A stretch of 64,000 nt of DNA from Nyssa sinensis (GCA_008638375.1 CM018036.1:3012001-3076000); one strand, 5' to 3'; shown: positions 36,660 through 50,339, numbered from the stretch's first letter. The notes: generated by a model from the sequence alone, not told the origin. Numbers and translations are program-made.

Positions 36660-39640
36660 TTGATGGAACTGTTGCATGAGGGATTTGGCTATTCAAAGAG
36701 GTTTTAATCAAGGGAAATGTACCTTTAGGGAGAGACCTATGAAGATTCACTGTTGCGCAACAGTTGTTTAACGGAGTCCTGCATGCAACAGATTGCAGAC
36801 TTGCTTATTCAGAACGCTGTTATATAAAAAAAACAAAATACAGGGAGCGCTAACGAGACACTAGTCCATGTGGAGTTGGATATTTGAACATAATTAGAAT
36901 CACATTATGAATGTTAATTTCAGTAATTTGATTCATACATAAAGATAGATAGCAGATGTGTCATAAAAATAAATTATTATTTGGTATAAAAAAAATTATC
37001 AGAAGAAATATTTTATGATCGTTTCAGGAGTTGTTAAAAGTTGAATCAATCAACTTACGACACATGTCCTCAAGTTTTTTCTTTTATTTTTTTTTTTGCT
37101 AACATAAAGCTCTGAAGAATTTTTCTTCACGGAAACTTGTAATTTGATTAGAATGTTTAATTTTTTATTTTGAAAAAGATTAGAAATAATTTTAAAAATT
37201 TAAAACTCGTAATTTGATTAATATGTATAATTTAAGTGTAACATGTTAATTAAATCGTAAATTTTCCTCTCTCACAACTGTTCGTAAAATTTCTCACGAA
37301 ACTTTTACTCAATCATCAAATCATAATGTACCATACCAAAAAACATATGATCAAACTATATTATACCATACTCATGAACGTGTTTTCGTCGTTCACAACA
37401 GATATTGGACCATACCAATGAACATCAAATATATCAACAACTACAAGCTTTTGTTTATTGGTCCAATCATATTATACCATACCATGAGAATCAAATATAT
37501 CTCGAAGTGCCCGCTCGTATTGCAGTGTACCAATGAACATAGGTGGAGCATCGATGGATTTGGAAGGTAGCTGGGGCCATTTATTATAATTTGAAAACTG
37601 CCCTCTTTAAATTTTTTAAATATCTATAATGGCCCTCTTTAAATTTCTTTTGCCCCTACTTTATGAGAAACCTCTTGATCAGCCATCGACAATGAGCATC
37701 AAATAATATTGCACCATACCAATGAATAAATTTTTGTGCAGAAAATTAGAACATTTAATATTATTGATTTGAAATTAGCCATATTAGATGAAAGGAAAGG
37801 GAATCACAACTAAGAAAATAAAGCAACAACATTACTTGGCAACATTTGCTCACGAACATTCGAGGGAAGACCAGTGTTCAAGTTCCCGCAAGGCCAAAGA
37901 AAGAGAAGATTAGTAGAGATTAAAACCATCAATCCTAACAATTGGATAAACTTTCAAAAGGGTCAGCAGAGGTGCCGTAGTAAAGAGAGAATCCTTTCTG
38001 CTCTGGTACAGATCTAGTGCAATAGTGCCCACCAATGCCGCTGGACAAGGAAGAAAGCCTTTCACTTGGTAGAAAAATCTAACTTTTGGATTTGAGTAAA
38101 AGAAAAAAAAAAACATGAATGCACATCTGCAGAAACAAACAGAGCACCAACAAGAAAACTCAAGACTTGACAAAGCTTGTCCCCATTTTCACATCATAGC
38201 AGTCAATGTTGCTTTAACCACCCCCAACACCCGAAAGCATATCGAGGCAAGCAAGCAATTATGCTATAAGCTGCTGTAACAGTAACTATAGTAATGTTAA
38301 ATTATAAAAAAGACAGTTCTAAGAAAGCTCTAAAATCTAGCAGTTAAGGTAGAATCATATCATAAAAGGTATAATTTATTTCAGCAATATCGAAAAGTCC
38401 AACATTCCAATACCCATAAAGCAGCAATAAAACATAGAAGCTTGCCTGAACATTCATTAACCTGACTCAACACACCACCACCTGTAACACAATAGAAGTC
38501 CTTTGAACGAATAAAACTCTGCAGTATGAAACATCTCAGCAAGTAGGCAGTCTCTCAAGTAAATAAGGAATCCCACATTACAAGTACCCTAAAAACCAGG
38601 ACAACTGACCATAAAAGGTAAGACCACCACAGCCGAATTAAAACCCAAGTGAGGACCATCTCTAAGAAAAGAAAATTTAAGCTTCACCGATCCAACAGCT
38701 GCGGCACAATAATTCTTGTTTCTTTCCATTTTTTATATAATATTTGAAGAAGCTAGCCAACAATTCTCACAAGCTTCACGAAAAAAACCAAGTCACAAGA
38801 AACCTGAAAGTCAAACAAAGTGCGCAGTCACAAAATTGCTCTATCATTAATAAACCACATAAACTTCAAAGGATCTTTAGTTCTCTGAGGCACATTCCTA
38901 CCGCAAATTCGAACAAAGAACTACCACCCCTCAAACTGCAACGCTTTTCTTTAAATGACCACAGCATGAGCAGGTGTTTATCATATATACCTGAACAATA
39001 ACCTGGGGAGAGATAGAAAGAGAGAGAGAGTGGAAATATTATTTAACAATGTGAATATGTGTCTCTTTATATGTAAATATATTTATAAATATAATTTTAA
39101 AAAAACTCATGCGTATCTACGATACACGATATGATACACATTTTTTGAAAAACGATACGCCCTCCGATACACATTTTGACAACTATGCTCCTAATAAACA
39201 GTTGAGGAGAAAGATTATATCAAAAACTTGGAGAGTTCTACTATCCCAACAATTGTCATTGCAGCCCAAAAACAAAAGGTCAAAAAATATAGCATACAGA
39301 TTTCTTTCACAAGTTGGGCCTTTACGTCAAAAAGGCAATTGAGCTCATTTAGTCCCAGCACAGGCAAACATGATACTCAGGATCCTTGACTGTTAGATAT
39401 AGGATGGATAAAAAAGGTATAAGAACTAACAACCAAACCCAAAATAGAGTCATTACCTAAAATAACATGCAATATATTGCAGCCCAAAGTGCTCCAGAAC
39501 AATTCTGGAGATCACAAAGGACCTGGAAGAAGGCCTGCAGCACAAAAAAAAAAAAAACAACTTCAGAAATTTGCAATGCCAAAATAATGCAGGAGGTACA
39601 TTTGGAAAAAACTGACCTTAATCTGCTTATTCAAATAGGC
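36660..39640. other. Spacer between SYS1 and the Barentsz gene
   Basis: AT-rich, no gene supported. The lower part (above 36331) should hold the SYS1 leader and promoter. The upper part (about 38000-39649) is probably Barentsz 3' UTR or flank; weak splice-like sites there (for example AAG/GTCAGT near 39617) leave open a spliced 3' UTR. A piece with repeated gatacac/cgatac motifs lies at 39115-39185. Confidence 0.45.
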
Positions 39641-39649
39641 TCAGGTTCT

Positions 39650-41996
39650 TCACTGGCCAAAGTTCATCTTTGAATATCTGCAAGGATGAAAGAAAGAGCG
39701 CTGAAAATTATATTAAGAACACAAGGTAACAAGACGATTGTAGAGGGAAATGGTAAAATCTATATTAGGATCTCTTCTGCATTTATAATTGATCGTCGTG
39801 GGTTTAATTTTTTCTGGTAAATTGTCACAAAATTTGACTTACCTGCGAGGATTATTTTGCCGTTGCCCAAACTCATCGCTCGCAAGCTCTACAAAGAAGA
39901 CGAGTGTGTTCATCAACAACATATGACAAATGATTTAGTGGTGCAAAGATAAATTTATAATATAAAATCAAATGGAAAAGCCAAAAGGCAGAACTGTCTC
40001 ACCTGATCTCTGTGTAGGCTTCCATTCATTACTGGGTTTGTTTGAATTATTTTCTTTGCTGCAAAAGAATACAAACTTTTTATGCTTTTTCTATAATTTT
40101 GAACTACAAGAACAACATTACTTAAAATATTCAAGGAACTGGGAATCATCTGTTACCAAATCAATACCTTCAGTGAGAAATTATACAACCATAATTGTTA
40201 GTATTGTATGACATGCAATACGTATCGTACGATAAATCTCGATACAACAAGAAAATGACATGCCACGGGTATTTGTATCATTTTGCACCATATTGCACAA
40301 TACATGCAACCTACTAAAACGATGGAGTCTTTTTTTTTCGGTTTTGCCTTGTTAAAACAACGTTTGTGTGCTACTGGGATAAAAACTTATCTGGTTTACA
40401 CACTTCCCACTTTGATCGCACTCCATACTCTCTGGAATCAACCCATTGACAAAACCTAATCATCTTTCCAAATCCCATCAACGAACCCTAATCTCATCTT
40501 TCTCTCTCAACTGTGACAATTGACGGCATCATCTTCCTCTCATCTCTGTGTCACAACTGGCAACGAACCACTGGTAACCTTGACAAACCACTGGCAATGA
40601 CATCATCTCCCACTTACAATCGACAACCACTGAGGACGAACCCTAATCACACCTTTCTCTCTTGATCCCACTCTGTCTCAACTCTATCTTGGTCAACCAC
40701 CACTTGCGACCTCATCGGACGTGAGCCTGTGAGAGAAAACCTCACAGAATTCGACCGACCTCTGTTTTGAAGCTCAAGCCATATTCTCAACATCTGGCCT
40801 CTGTTCTCAAACTCAATACTTCTTCAAGACAGTAGTAAGTGATGACTGCCGAATGGTGACCAAGTGAGGTATTTTTATTTAAACTTATACTCTCTTCATT
40901 TTTTTTCTCCTGTTGGGTTTCTCATAGGCCATAGCTCTGATTGTTTGCTTTATGGGGGTTGCATTCTGTAATCTGTACATATTGCTTGGTGAACTGCATT
41001 CTGTTTGACTCTTTGTACTACGTAATTTGTATATGTTGCTTGGTTATAACTGATAAAATCTGCCTTACCAAAAAAAAAAAAAATTCCATTCTCTGATTGC
41101 TTTCTTTTACTTGAGTGTTTTGTACTTGTCTGGTATTCTGAATATAATTGTACCCTAATTCATGCAATGTTTGCTAAGCTTTCAATTCTTCTTCCTTGAA
41201 TATATGATGAAAAATTCTACAAAAAAAGACTAGTAGCAGCTATCCCACTTGGGATCATTGCGAAAAAGTGGCTAAAGGGAAAGCCTGTGAGGTGAAGCTA
41301 AAATACATTCATTGTTGAAATGCCTGTTGGGGAGGCATTTCAAGAATGAAAAATCATTTAGTGGGCACTCGTAAAGATGTAGCTGCTTGTAAAAAGCGTT
41401 CAATGAAGTTGTTGATGACAGGAGAAAAGATGCTTATATTTGTGTTGATGAAGAAGATGATGTTCAAGTTGGAAGCGGTAAAAATAAAACCACAACCTTT
41501 CCCCTCACTTTGAATACAATGTTGAAGAAAAAGGATAGAAATGATGTTTAAATATGTGTAGATGCTTTTACGCAAATGTCCTTCCTTTTAATTTGGTGAA
41601 GGATGTTTATTTAAGAGAATGTTGGAATCTATTACTTCACTTGGCAAGAAATTGAAGCCTAATACATATCACGAGATGTGATGTACTTTTTTAAAAAAGA
41701 AAACATACTCAATTAACAATGGGTTGTTGGAAACTTATAAAGTTGAGTGGATTCACCCCTCTTGGGCGCTTTAATACAATCTTTACTCATCAAAATAAAT
41801 AATTTTTTTTTTTTGTTATCAATAATAATAGTAATAAAAGATTATACTAAGAATAATAAACTAATATGTAAAGAAAAAAATAGAACGTAGCACTTTGAAG
41901 TTTGAAAACAAAAATTTCACAAGTGATTGCAATTCCCCTTTTAAGTAAAAGTAATATTGTAGACTTGTAGTAGCGATTGTAGATATGTTGTTTGGA

Positions 41997-42040
<44 letters not shown>

Positions 42041-45000
42041 CATGAAGAAAAGGCAAGAGAGAGAAGAGAAGTAATTAGAAGCAAATGGAAGAAGAATGTT
42101 TTAATTTATGTCTGTTATAATATCGATCAAAAAAAAATTTATATATGTTATGATGGGATCACATGACATGGTCATACTTGGGTATATAAAAAGTCTATTC
42201 AGAATTTTCAAATTATTTATATTTGTTAGGTTTGTTTGCTAACTAATAGATTGGATTCACTGTCACAATTAGGATAATCAAAAGTCATAATACAACGAAA
42301 GTCTAAAATTTAAATCACATTTAAAATCTTTTGTAGGCCTTCTCATTTATTTTGGCCTTAGGCAACCACCTTAGCTGCCTGAGGTTGGAGCCAACACTGC
42401 TCGAAAGCAGAAATTCTTATAAGGATGCCACATGACTAACAGTGGGAAATTTTTTAGTTAGAAGGTTATCGAACATCAGACAAAGGGGGAAACCATGCTA
42501 TGTAGGTGATACAAATAGAGTGGAAAAAATCTTAATTAGAAAAAAATAATAATTAGAATTTTATGGAATATTGGAAGGGGCAAACATGCAACGTAAACAT
42601 GCTACAAACCTGGAAGCACCTAAGGAAGGATGTCTGTCCTGATGGGTGAGTATGATGTGCACCAATATAGGGTGAACAATATGTTGCCCCCAAAGCTCCA
42701 GCACCAGCCAAAACCGGTAGCCTGAACATTGTAAAATGAAAATCATTATTAATTCTTTATAAGAAACTAATTATGCATTTATGGAATGTAGACTTTCCAA
42801 AGAAGAAGACAATATTGAGAAGAAAACAAAAAGTGTGATGGAGTTGTGTAAAAGCAACAAAAACTTCAATTTGTCAAACGAATCATTACAGCAGCTGCTT
42901 CTATAGTGAAATCTTCTGCGAGACAGAAAGGCATGAAGTAGCATTTCTAGTCAACAAGTCAGCCTTTCCCATGGTAATTAAAACAACATACACATGGCAA
43001 AATGTCTGACCAATCACTTGTCATAAAACATTGAAGGAAGTTGTTAGGACCTCCCAATGCACGGGATTAAGCGCTGATGCATGAAGCATAAGCCTCATAC
43101 TCCCTTCTAAAAGTTCTAGATCAAAAAAATTAGAAATCACAGTAAACACCTAATAACCTCAAAAGGTCAGGTCAAATACAGAATTTTGTACACTTTTGGA
43201 GAGAGGTCTTGTAAAAGTTGATGAAGCTAGGCCTAAGACAAACTCTGCCGCTCTGCATCCCAAATGAATGCCCCAAGTGCATTTCAAACTTTAATAAAAC
43301 CTCCAAAGTTAGAGCTTCAAGCGCTTCCCCTATGCACGACAAATTTGAAAGATTTTTTTGAATTTTAAAAAAGGTACCTTGAAAGATTTTTTAAAAACAA
43401 ATTTCATTGATTTTTGAATAAAAGTGTGCTTACACACATACACATGTATGAAGCTCGGACACACACATAAGAGAGAAACCTCTGACCAGGAAAAAAGGAT
43501 ATTAATTGTTTCAACTAAACGAGACAGAAAAAGGGTCAGGAGATAGAAATATACTGAAAACTCAATGCACTCTTCTCAAATCATAAATCTTTTTTCCCTC
43601 AACAAAATTATCTAATTCCTTTTAACTTTTTTTTTTTTTAATCGTTACTCAACTAAATTTCTTACAATTATATCAAATTATAAAAATAATACATTAGGCC
43701 AAAATAATAAAAAGATTTAAAAAAAAAAAAAAATAGGAAGACGGAAGAGGAAGAACAAGTAGAAAATAATGTGGCAAATGCATAATCCATTGGACTTAGG
43801 TAACAATGGGCATGAGACTTCTAAATCTATTATAAAATCACATGAAATAATGTACACATTGTTTATACACTTTTCAAGGACATACGGATAAGACTACACA
43901 AGCTCTGGCATACAATCCATATAAACAAGGGGGAGGGCCGGACTTGCATACAAGTGACAGAAGATCATATATATGGATATGCTTTGCCATATTGACATCC
44001 ACATTCAAAATCATTTTTTTAGGTCATGTAGTAAAACATTAATCACAAAGTTATCTCATAATGACTATTCTTCCCAACGGGACTGACCAAGGGATCACCT
44101 CCGCAGGGAGCATCGGATGTGAAACTGCAAGAATCGATGAATCAATGACAGAAACAAATATGCTTGAAAAAGGTAAATTATAATACCATGTCATCTCAGA
44201 ATTTCCCAACCCATTAGGTTGAGCAACATATCCAGGGAACGCCATGCCAAGAGCAGGAACACCCATACCACCAGGATGCTGACCCCCAAATTGCATAACT
44301 GCGTGTCAACAATCAAATAATAGAACTTATACAGAATCATAATTCAAGCATGAAACTCAATCTCTATACATTTAAATTTTTTAATCAGTCAATGACAGAG
44401 ATATAAACCCACATAATTAACAACCTAACACTAATAGTCATTTGTTAATCAACTTGAACATGATAACAGTTAACTTGTAGAAGATTAGTTAATCAATGCT
44501 TCATAAATGTAAACTTTGACTCCAGTCTGTGCAAAATAAGTGTATCCCAACAGTAAGAATTCTTTTCAGTGGATGATCTTTAGGAGGATTTCATTTTTTT
44601 CCCTCTCTCTTCTGGCAATTAAAAGGTGATTAAGAAGCTATACCTGGCAAAAAGGCTGGAGTTGGAGGGAAGTTTTGATCACCATGACCACCACCCATAT
44701 TCCCAGAGGCACCCACAACCTGAGCCCCACCATACAGAAAAGATCCCCTTCCACTACCTTGAACAGAGCCTTTTCCTTTTCCAACCAATGCAGTCTTGGA
44801 TTTACTAGATTCTGGAGGGGAATCCAGTTCCCCAGGTTCGAATGAATTTATTGATGGAACTGCTTTTGGTGGAGAAGAAGCTTGAGATCCACTACCAGGA
44901 CACTGTCCCAACTGCTGAGCAGAAGCTTGTGAAGAAGGTTGTACTCTGCTCTGAACAGGACTTCGCTGGATAGTATTGAGTTGGATAGGAGGAGAAACTC

Positions 45001-48000
45001 TGTTGACTTGGTTACGAGGCATTGTTGGTTGAAAATTCATCTGCCCTGTGGGAGGTAGACCCCTCCCCTGAGCCCTGGAGTGAGAAGATTGAGTGGTATT
45101 GATCAATGAAGATCCAGAAGGCGGCAATTGTTGGTAGCTGCTTGAAGGCTTCCCAGCAACTGGAGAGATGGAATCATCAATATAAAGCTTGTCCATGCCA
45201 ATAGAATCAGCTATATCCTTTCCTCGCACCATTGCATTCGATTGTGACATAGAGAAACTCTCATCCATAACAGAAGGCCGAAGGTTCCGGTTAATAGTTC
45301 CAGCTTGTACGTCCTTTTTCTGCGTCAAAGAGATCTCCTTGTTGGAAGAGCCAGAGGGATAAAATGGAGGAGAAGCAGAACTCAAGCTTGAAGCAAACAC
45401 ATGTTTCCTAGCAGAAACTGGATCAGGTTCTACATTTGATGTGGCATGCAGGTACTCTCCCTGAACTAGCATGTGAAGTTTTCTCAACTGATTTCCCAGA
45501 TCTAAAAATTAGGCAAAATATAGAACATGTATTATTTGACAAATCCTGATGACCACGCAAAATAATATGAATACCAAAAATTTTAGACTTTTTACTCACT
45601 GTTTGTTTTGTGTTGGAGGTGCCTCGCTGTTGTCGGTAGAAGGTTCATACCTTCTAGGGCCTCTCCCTCTCACAGCCTTAGGTGCATGGTTCTGATTGTT
45701 GTTATAGGCTTTAGACCTATTTCCTCTTTGATATCCACGGTCCCCACCTCGATATTTACCACGACCTCGATAATGCCCTCTAGAAGTCCTCCTACCCTGA
45801 AAATACATAATGGCATATGTTAGAAGGATAGGTTTTTGAGGGTAAAATGACTTACAATCCACAATCATCATTCAGATAGCATATCAATTAAATCATTCAC
45901 CTCGTCATAATGCCGCTCCTGCAAGGTCATCTCCTCAAACTTGTCATGCCCCCATTTCCTGTCATCTTTTGACTCCCACAACTTCCTTCCACCAAGTGTT
46001 CGCCTAAACATAATAAAACAGGCTGCACTATCATTATATATTACAGCACGACTTGTAAAGAGGGTAAGTAACATGTGAGATATTTAGAAGGAAGAGAGAG
46101 AGAGAGAGAGAGAGAGAGAAACTAAATTACGTATAAATAAAAAGAGCATAACATTGATTGCAATATATTATGGTAAAGGCAGAAGATAGGAATCTAACAA
46201 ATACTAATAGCTGGAAGCATCTAATATATTTCTTGCCGGAAGGAGACAAAAAGGATACATTGCCGGGTAACATTTGGTGGTTCTCGATCAATCAAATAGG
46301 AAATTAAACAATAAAACAAATGCTTATTTAACATGATGATGTTGTTGTTGTTGTTGTTACTATTATTATTAGTACCATGTATCATTATTAACACTCTAAA
46401 ACTTCTTTACTCCGAGTTCAAAAGGACTAAGAAGACAGCCGATCACACCCACATATTGCCTCTATACATGGCTCTACCTTCATAATTGTCTTAATGGAGA
46501 GGCTCCTACTCCCTCAACAATGTAGCTCTTCCAATCTTCATGCTTCGACAATCCACTCATGGGAGAAGCCTTTCTCGCATCATGTACTAATATATTTTTA
46601 ACGTCTAATTAGACAGGGTAATCATTCAAATTAAGAACAGAAGTTCATGACTTTTTCTTTCCCTATAATTAATTGAAGCCCAAAGGGCCACTGCGGTACC
46701 AATAAAAAAGACAGTTGTCGCTATTGGACGACAAAATGGATTTCGGAATTTATTAAGAAGAGCAGTATTAGACGAGCAATGGAGCAAGAGCCAATTTGCC
46801 TACCTTTCTCAGCCTCCCAACTGCAACAACCAGCCACCCAAATCTCTCTTTTGACTGCCAGGTTGAAAAAAAGAGAAAATATCTTCCTTAAGAGTCACTT
46901 CCCCACACCATAGATCCACACAAAATTCCACCCTAGGGCCCTCCCCCACTTCCAACCTGATTTGATTCAGAAACTCAACATACCCTTTCAAAATAAACTC
47001 CCCAAGACTACAGCCAGTCACTTCCAGCACCTCTGAAGAAAACCATCCCCCTTCCGTATTTGGTCTCCACTATCACTCTCCACAAAGCTTGATCTTCCAC
47101 CCCGTAGCTCCACAACCACTTCCCCAAAAGAGTTCTGTCCAAAACTCCTAGACATTTAATTCCCAACCCCCCCCCCCCCAAAAAAAAGAGATTGGGGACT
47201 TAATTTTATCCTTGTTCACTAAGTGCATCGTCCTTGTCTCCTCCGTCCCATCCTAAAGGTCCTTTGAAGTTTTTCCAACTTCCTCGCACCCGTGGCTAGA
47301 ATTGGAAAAAAAAGACATAATAAGTTCAGAAATTAGCTAAAGTGCTTTTTATAAGTGTAATCCTCCCTCTCTTTGAGAGAGATTGGTTTTCCCATCCTTC
47401 TAGCCGCCTTTGGAAGTGTTCGATCATTGGGTCCCAAATCCCAGTAGAGGTAGCTGAATCTCCAAAAGGCAACCCCAGATATATGGAGGGGAAAGTCCCT
47501 ACCTTGCACTGCAAAGGCCATGCCAACTCCTGCAGCATTCTAACCTCCCCCACCAGAAACAAGATAAGTGTAATATCTGAAGGAGTTGCTCAACTTATAA
47601 GAAAGCTACAATGCAACTATAACTAATTACTATTGCTGAAACTTTAAGATAATTTTATAATGAATATGTGATCTATTTATAATAACATGACTATTGCTAT
47701 AAAATATTTTATATCATCCAGCCACAAGGTGACACCTACATCATTTTTGTATAACTTGAGATCTGAACTAAACCTTCCCTGGAATTTCAATGCATAATAC
47801 CTTTCTGAAAAGTAACACACTGCTTTCTTATAAAAGTTCAGATGTTAGAATTAACGAAATTATGGCTGATAGAAATGGAATTTGATGGCCATAATTGACT
47901 CACTAATACAAGTAATCTCTGTGATGTTTTGATTCTCCGAGGGTGTTGTTTTCCACATATCTAAACTACATTCCAAATATTTCAACCATAAAACACCATT

Positions 48001-50166
48001 ATAAGTCATGTTCTTACAACACAATGGAAGATGATACACATAAAATCATACAGAAATTACTGGTGGTGGGTCTGCCATGTCTAATCCCAGGTAGAATAAA
48101 GGGAACCAAAACACCCTCATCAGGTCATCACTAGTTAAAATAGTCATACTTATAGATACTATTCTCTTTACAATTCAACTTATGTATATTCCCCATACTT
48201 TCTTAAATTATTTCTAAACTACACATCAGTGTGAACTGCTAGACTACTAAATAAAGTTACAAGGAAGCATTGCATTATACATTTATACTGCAGTGTAATA
48301 AACAGACATCATCTGGAAACACCTCAGTGTTTAGTGCTAAAATGATTATATGAAATGACTATTAATAAAATCACAATATTTACTGCCCAGTTCGATATAA
48401 TTAAAACATAGCTACTCTTAGTGCACTTCATATTTCCAAATAAACATACTCTCTTCAAAACTGCTTGAAGTTTTAGTTTTCCTCAATGTTTAATTAACTA
48501 TCCTAATTTTACTGCAACATGTAATGGGGCTAGTTCAATGTACTATTTAACAGGTGAGAGAATCCTCCAACATCGACAATTAGAACCTCCCAAGCTATTA
48601 TGCAAAGAATCTTTATCTTTTGAACACTTGGTCTAAGGACCAGTGTAGTTGAAGGTGAAATGTGCCTTAAGGCACTAAAGTCATGATTACCGAAAAAGTG
48701 AGGCAACAAAAAAAGCGCTAACTTAAAATAAAGCACAACACTAACTTAAAAAAAAAAATAGGAAATATATTAGACATTAAAAATTCATTTATTCTAAGTT
48801 AAATAGTATATACTAATTATGTAATAGTTCTCATGTAACACTAAAAAGCTTAATCTAAAGGATGACATATGATGTATTTAAATTTTAAGCAATGAGATCA
48901 TTCTAAGCTTTTTCTTCCTTCTAATTTCTTCTATATTGTGTAAATATAGTTTGGGCTAGAAGTCCTTAATCATGAAACAACAACACAAGATACATGAGGA
49001 CATTTTCTTTAAGGTAAATAGATGAGGAAATTTAAATAAACTAGGTCTTACTTAATGTGGCTCTCGCCTCAACGCTTTTCACCTAAGCCAAGGAAATCAC
49101 CTAGGGTGGCACCTCTTCCGCCTCGTGAAAATGACCGGAGTGTAACTATGCATTAAGCCTCATCCTTGCCTTATTGCCTAAGCAAGCACCCAGCACATCA
49201 GAAATTTTGATCCCCCTCCCCTCCCCTCCCCCCGAGTGCCATTGGCTGTTCAAAATTATTTCCACTTCCAACCACTCAACACAATATTCCTTAAAACTAA
49301 GTCAACATTTGACAATAAGGCACTCCAAGCTCAATATGAAAAGGAAAACCCCCAACATGTTAATTTTCGTTTTGACATCTTATCTTGCCTGAAAAAACAT
49401 ATGGTACGTAACAAGCAGTACAAGAAAAAAAAAAAAAAGGGAAACAATTAATCAAAAGAAACCATGATTATGGAATGAACATAACACAGGAATCCACCAT
49501 TTTTTCCCATGTCAATTTCTCCTAGTGTCACTGGACAATACATAACTGTTGTGTATACTAAGAACATGATAAGCAATTAGTTCTATAAACCACCCAGAGA
49601 ATCAGAGCCAGATGACAATACCTGTGTCGACCACCTGCATTATCCCGAAACCTATCATCGTGCATGTAAAAAGCACCGGCGGTTGGCACTGCAAATGGCT
49701 CATTCTCTTTCTTCTCCTCTTCCACCTGGCTCGCATCCTGAATCTCCGTTGACTCTCCAACAGATCCCCCCCTTTCCCCGTCCAATTCATTTGTTGCTTC
49801 TGCCACTGCCATGCCAACAGGCTCAACCTCGCCGCTGCCTCCTTCGCCATCTTCGCCAACTCTTTCCTCGTACTCTTCTTCTTCCACTTCCTCGACCTCT
49901 TCCTCCTCTTCATCCTCCTCCACCTCCTCCTGCTCTTCCTCTATCTCCGATTCTTCATCATCATACTCCCCGGCCGCACCCTGACCATCCGATTCGCCCC
50001 CTGGACAAATCCCAGCCCTCGAATCAATCCTCCTCGGCAGCTTCTCTCTCCTCTCACTCTCATCTTCCTCATCGTCGCTCGCTTCCCTCCTCCGCATCGT
50101 CAACGATAGCTTCACCTCCTCCGGATCACTCTCGTACTCCTGCTCTTCTTCCCCAACACCCGCCAT
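39650..50166 (-). CDS. BTZ: Barentsz/CASC3/MLN51-like exon junction complex protein, 9 exons (one-base insertion in exon 4)
   Basis: Core exon-junction-complex subunit that clamps eIF4A3 on spliced mRNA. Exons: 50166-49622, 46003-45901, 45796-45600, 45501-44644, 44298-44187, 42721-42620 (or to 42610), 40058-40003, 39888-39843, 39677-39650; about 681 residues. The start is the ATG at 50166 ([17 protein letters not shown]), followed by a very acidic region. The SELOR core spans exons 1-3: [34 protein letters not shown], then an RG-rich stretch. The C-terminus is the plant-conserved [20 protein letters not shown]. In exon 4 the frame entering from exon 3 ([15 protein letters not shown]) hits a stop soon after, while the rest of the exon (285 codons) is open one base further on, so one extra base lies near 45455. 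Exon 6 needs the weaker donor at 42620/42619 to keep phase. Confidence 0.92.
40193..41680 (+). mobile_element. hAT-type transposon relic (BED finger and DUF659 pieces) in Barentsz intron 6
   Basis: 41232-41400 reads a BED-finger-like segment ([14 protein letters not shown], then [12 protein letters not shown] and DVAACKK) with an in-frame TGA at 41316-41318. 41560-41680 reads pieces of the following hAT domain ([18 protein letters not shown], then [20 protein letters not shown] one frame over). Both are typical of plant hAT transposases; frameshifts show it is dead. The left part from 40193 has gtatcgtacgat-like subterminal repeats and may be the 5' terminus, but the boundaries are approximate. 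Antisense to the host gene. Confidence 0.75.
41735..41800 (+). mobile_element. 3' end of a plant LINE
   Basis: Terminal signature 'cacccctcttgggcgcttta' followed by 'atacaatctttactcatcaa', antisense to the Barentsz gene and just after the hAT relic. Confidence 0.6.
42003..42036. repeat. (GA)n microsatellite
   Basis: Uninterrupted GA run of about 34 bases in Barentsz intron 6. Confidence 0.95.
46092..46119. repeat. (AG)n microsatellite
   Basis: AG run of about 28 bases in Barentsz intron 1, close to exon 2. Confidence 0.95.
46680..47565 (-). mobile_element. L1-type LINE relic in Barentsz intron 1
   Basis: On the minus strand 47562-47326 reads the region just after the RT core: [20 protein letters not shown], then [19 protein letters not shown] and [11 protein letters not shown]. 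This is the conserved plant LINE segment between RT and zf-RVT. Further down, 47030-46809 reads [20 protein letters not shown], matching the 'FW.D.WCG' segment. Stops and frameshifts lie between them. It runs in the same direction as the host gene. Both ends are approximate. Confidence 0.85.
48640..49200. mobile_element. Possible decayed DNA transposon
   Basis: The left end has 'ttaaggcactaaagtc' and 'aaagtgaggcaac'; the right end has 'ctcgcctcaacgcttttcac' and 'ttgccttattgcctaagc'. These GCCT/AGGC-rich ends resemble the termini of plant DNA elements. The inverted match is weak and no target duplication was found. Confidence 0.25.
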
Positions 50167-50335
50167 CAATTCAACCACGAAAAAAAGAAACCAAACTAAT
50201 AACAGAATTCACACAAAAACCAAAACTTTGTCAACAAACTCGCACCAATTGACAGAAAATCGAAACCCTAGGTTGAAGAAAGAATCAAATTTGATAGTAA
50301 ATTAGGCCATTTGGTTGCGATCTATAAGGTGTTAG
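50167..50335 (-). promoter_or_regulatory. BTZ: Barentsz gene 5' leader and proximal promoter
   Basis: On the transcribed strand, a CCTAGGGTTTCGATTTTCTG-like leader motif lies near 50250-50275. No clear TATA box. The leader start is not fixed. Confidence 0.4.
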
Positions 50336-50339
50336 GTAA

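Noticed and set aside
49683..50252. Long proline/histidine/leucine-rich open frame on the plus strand
   Set aside because: It is the antisense shadow of the acidic first exon of the Barentsz gene; the low-complexity Glu codons read as Leu/Pro/Ser on the other strand.
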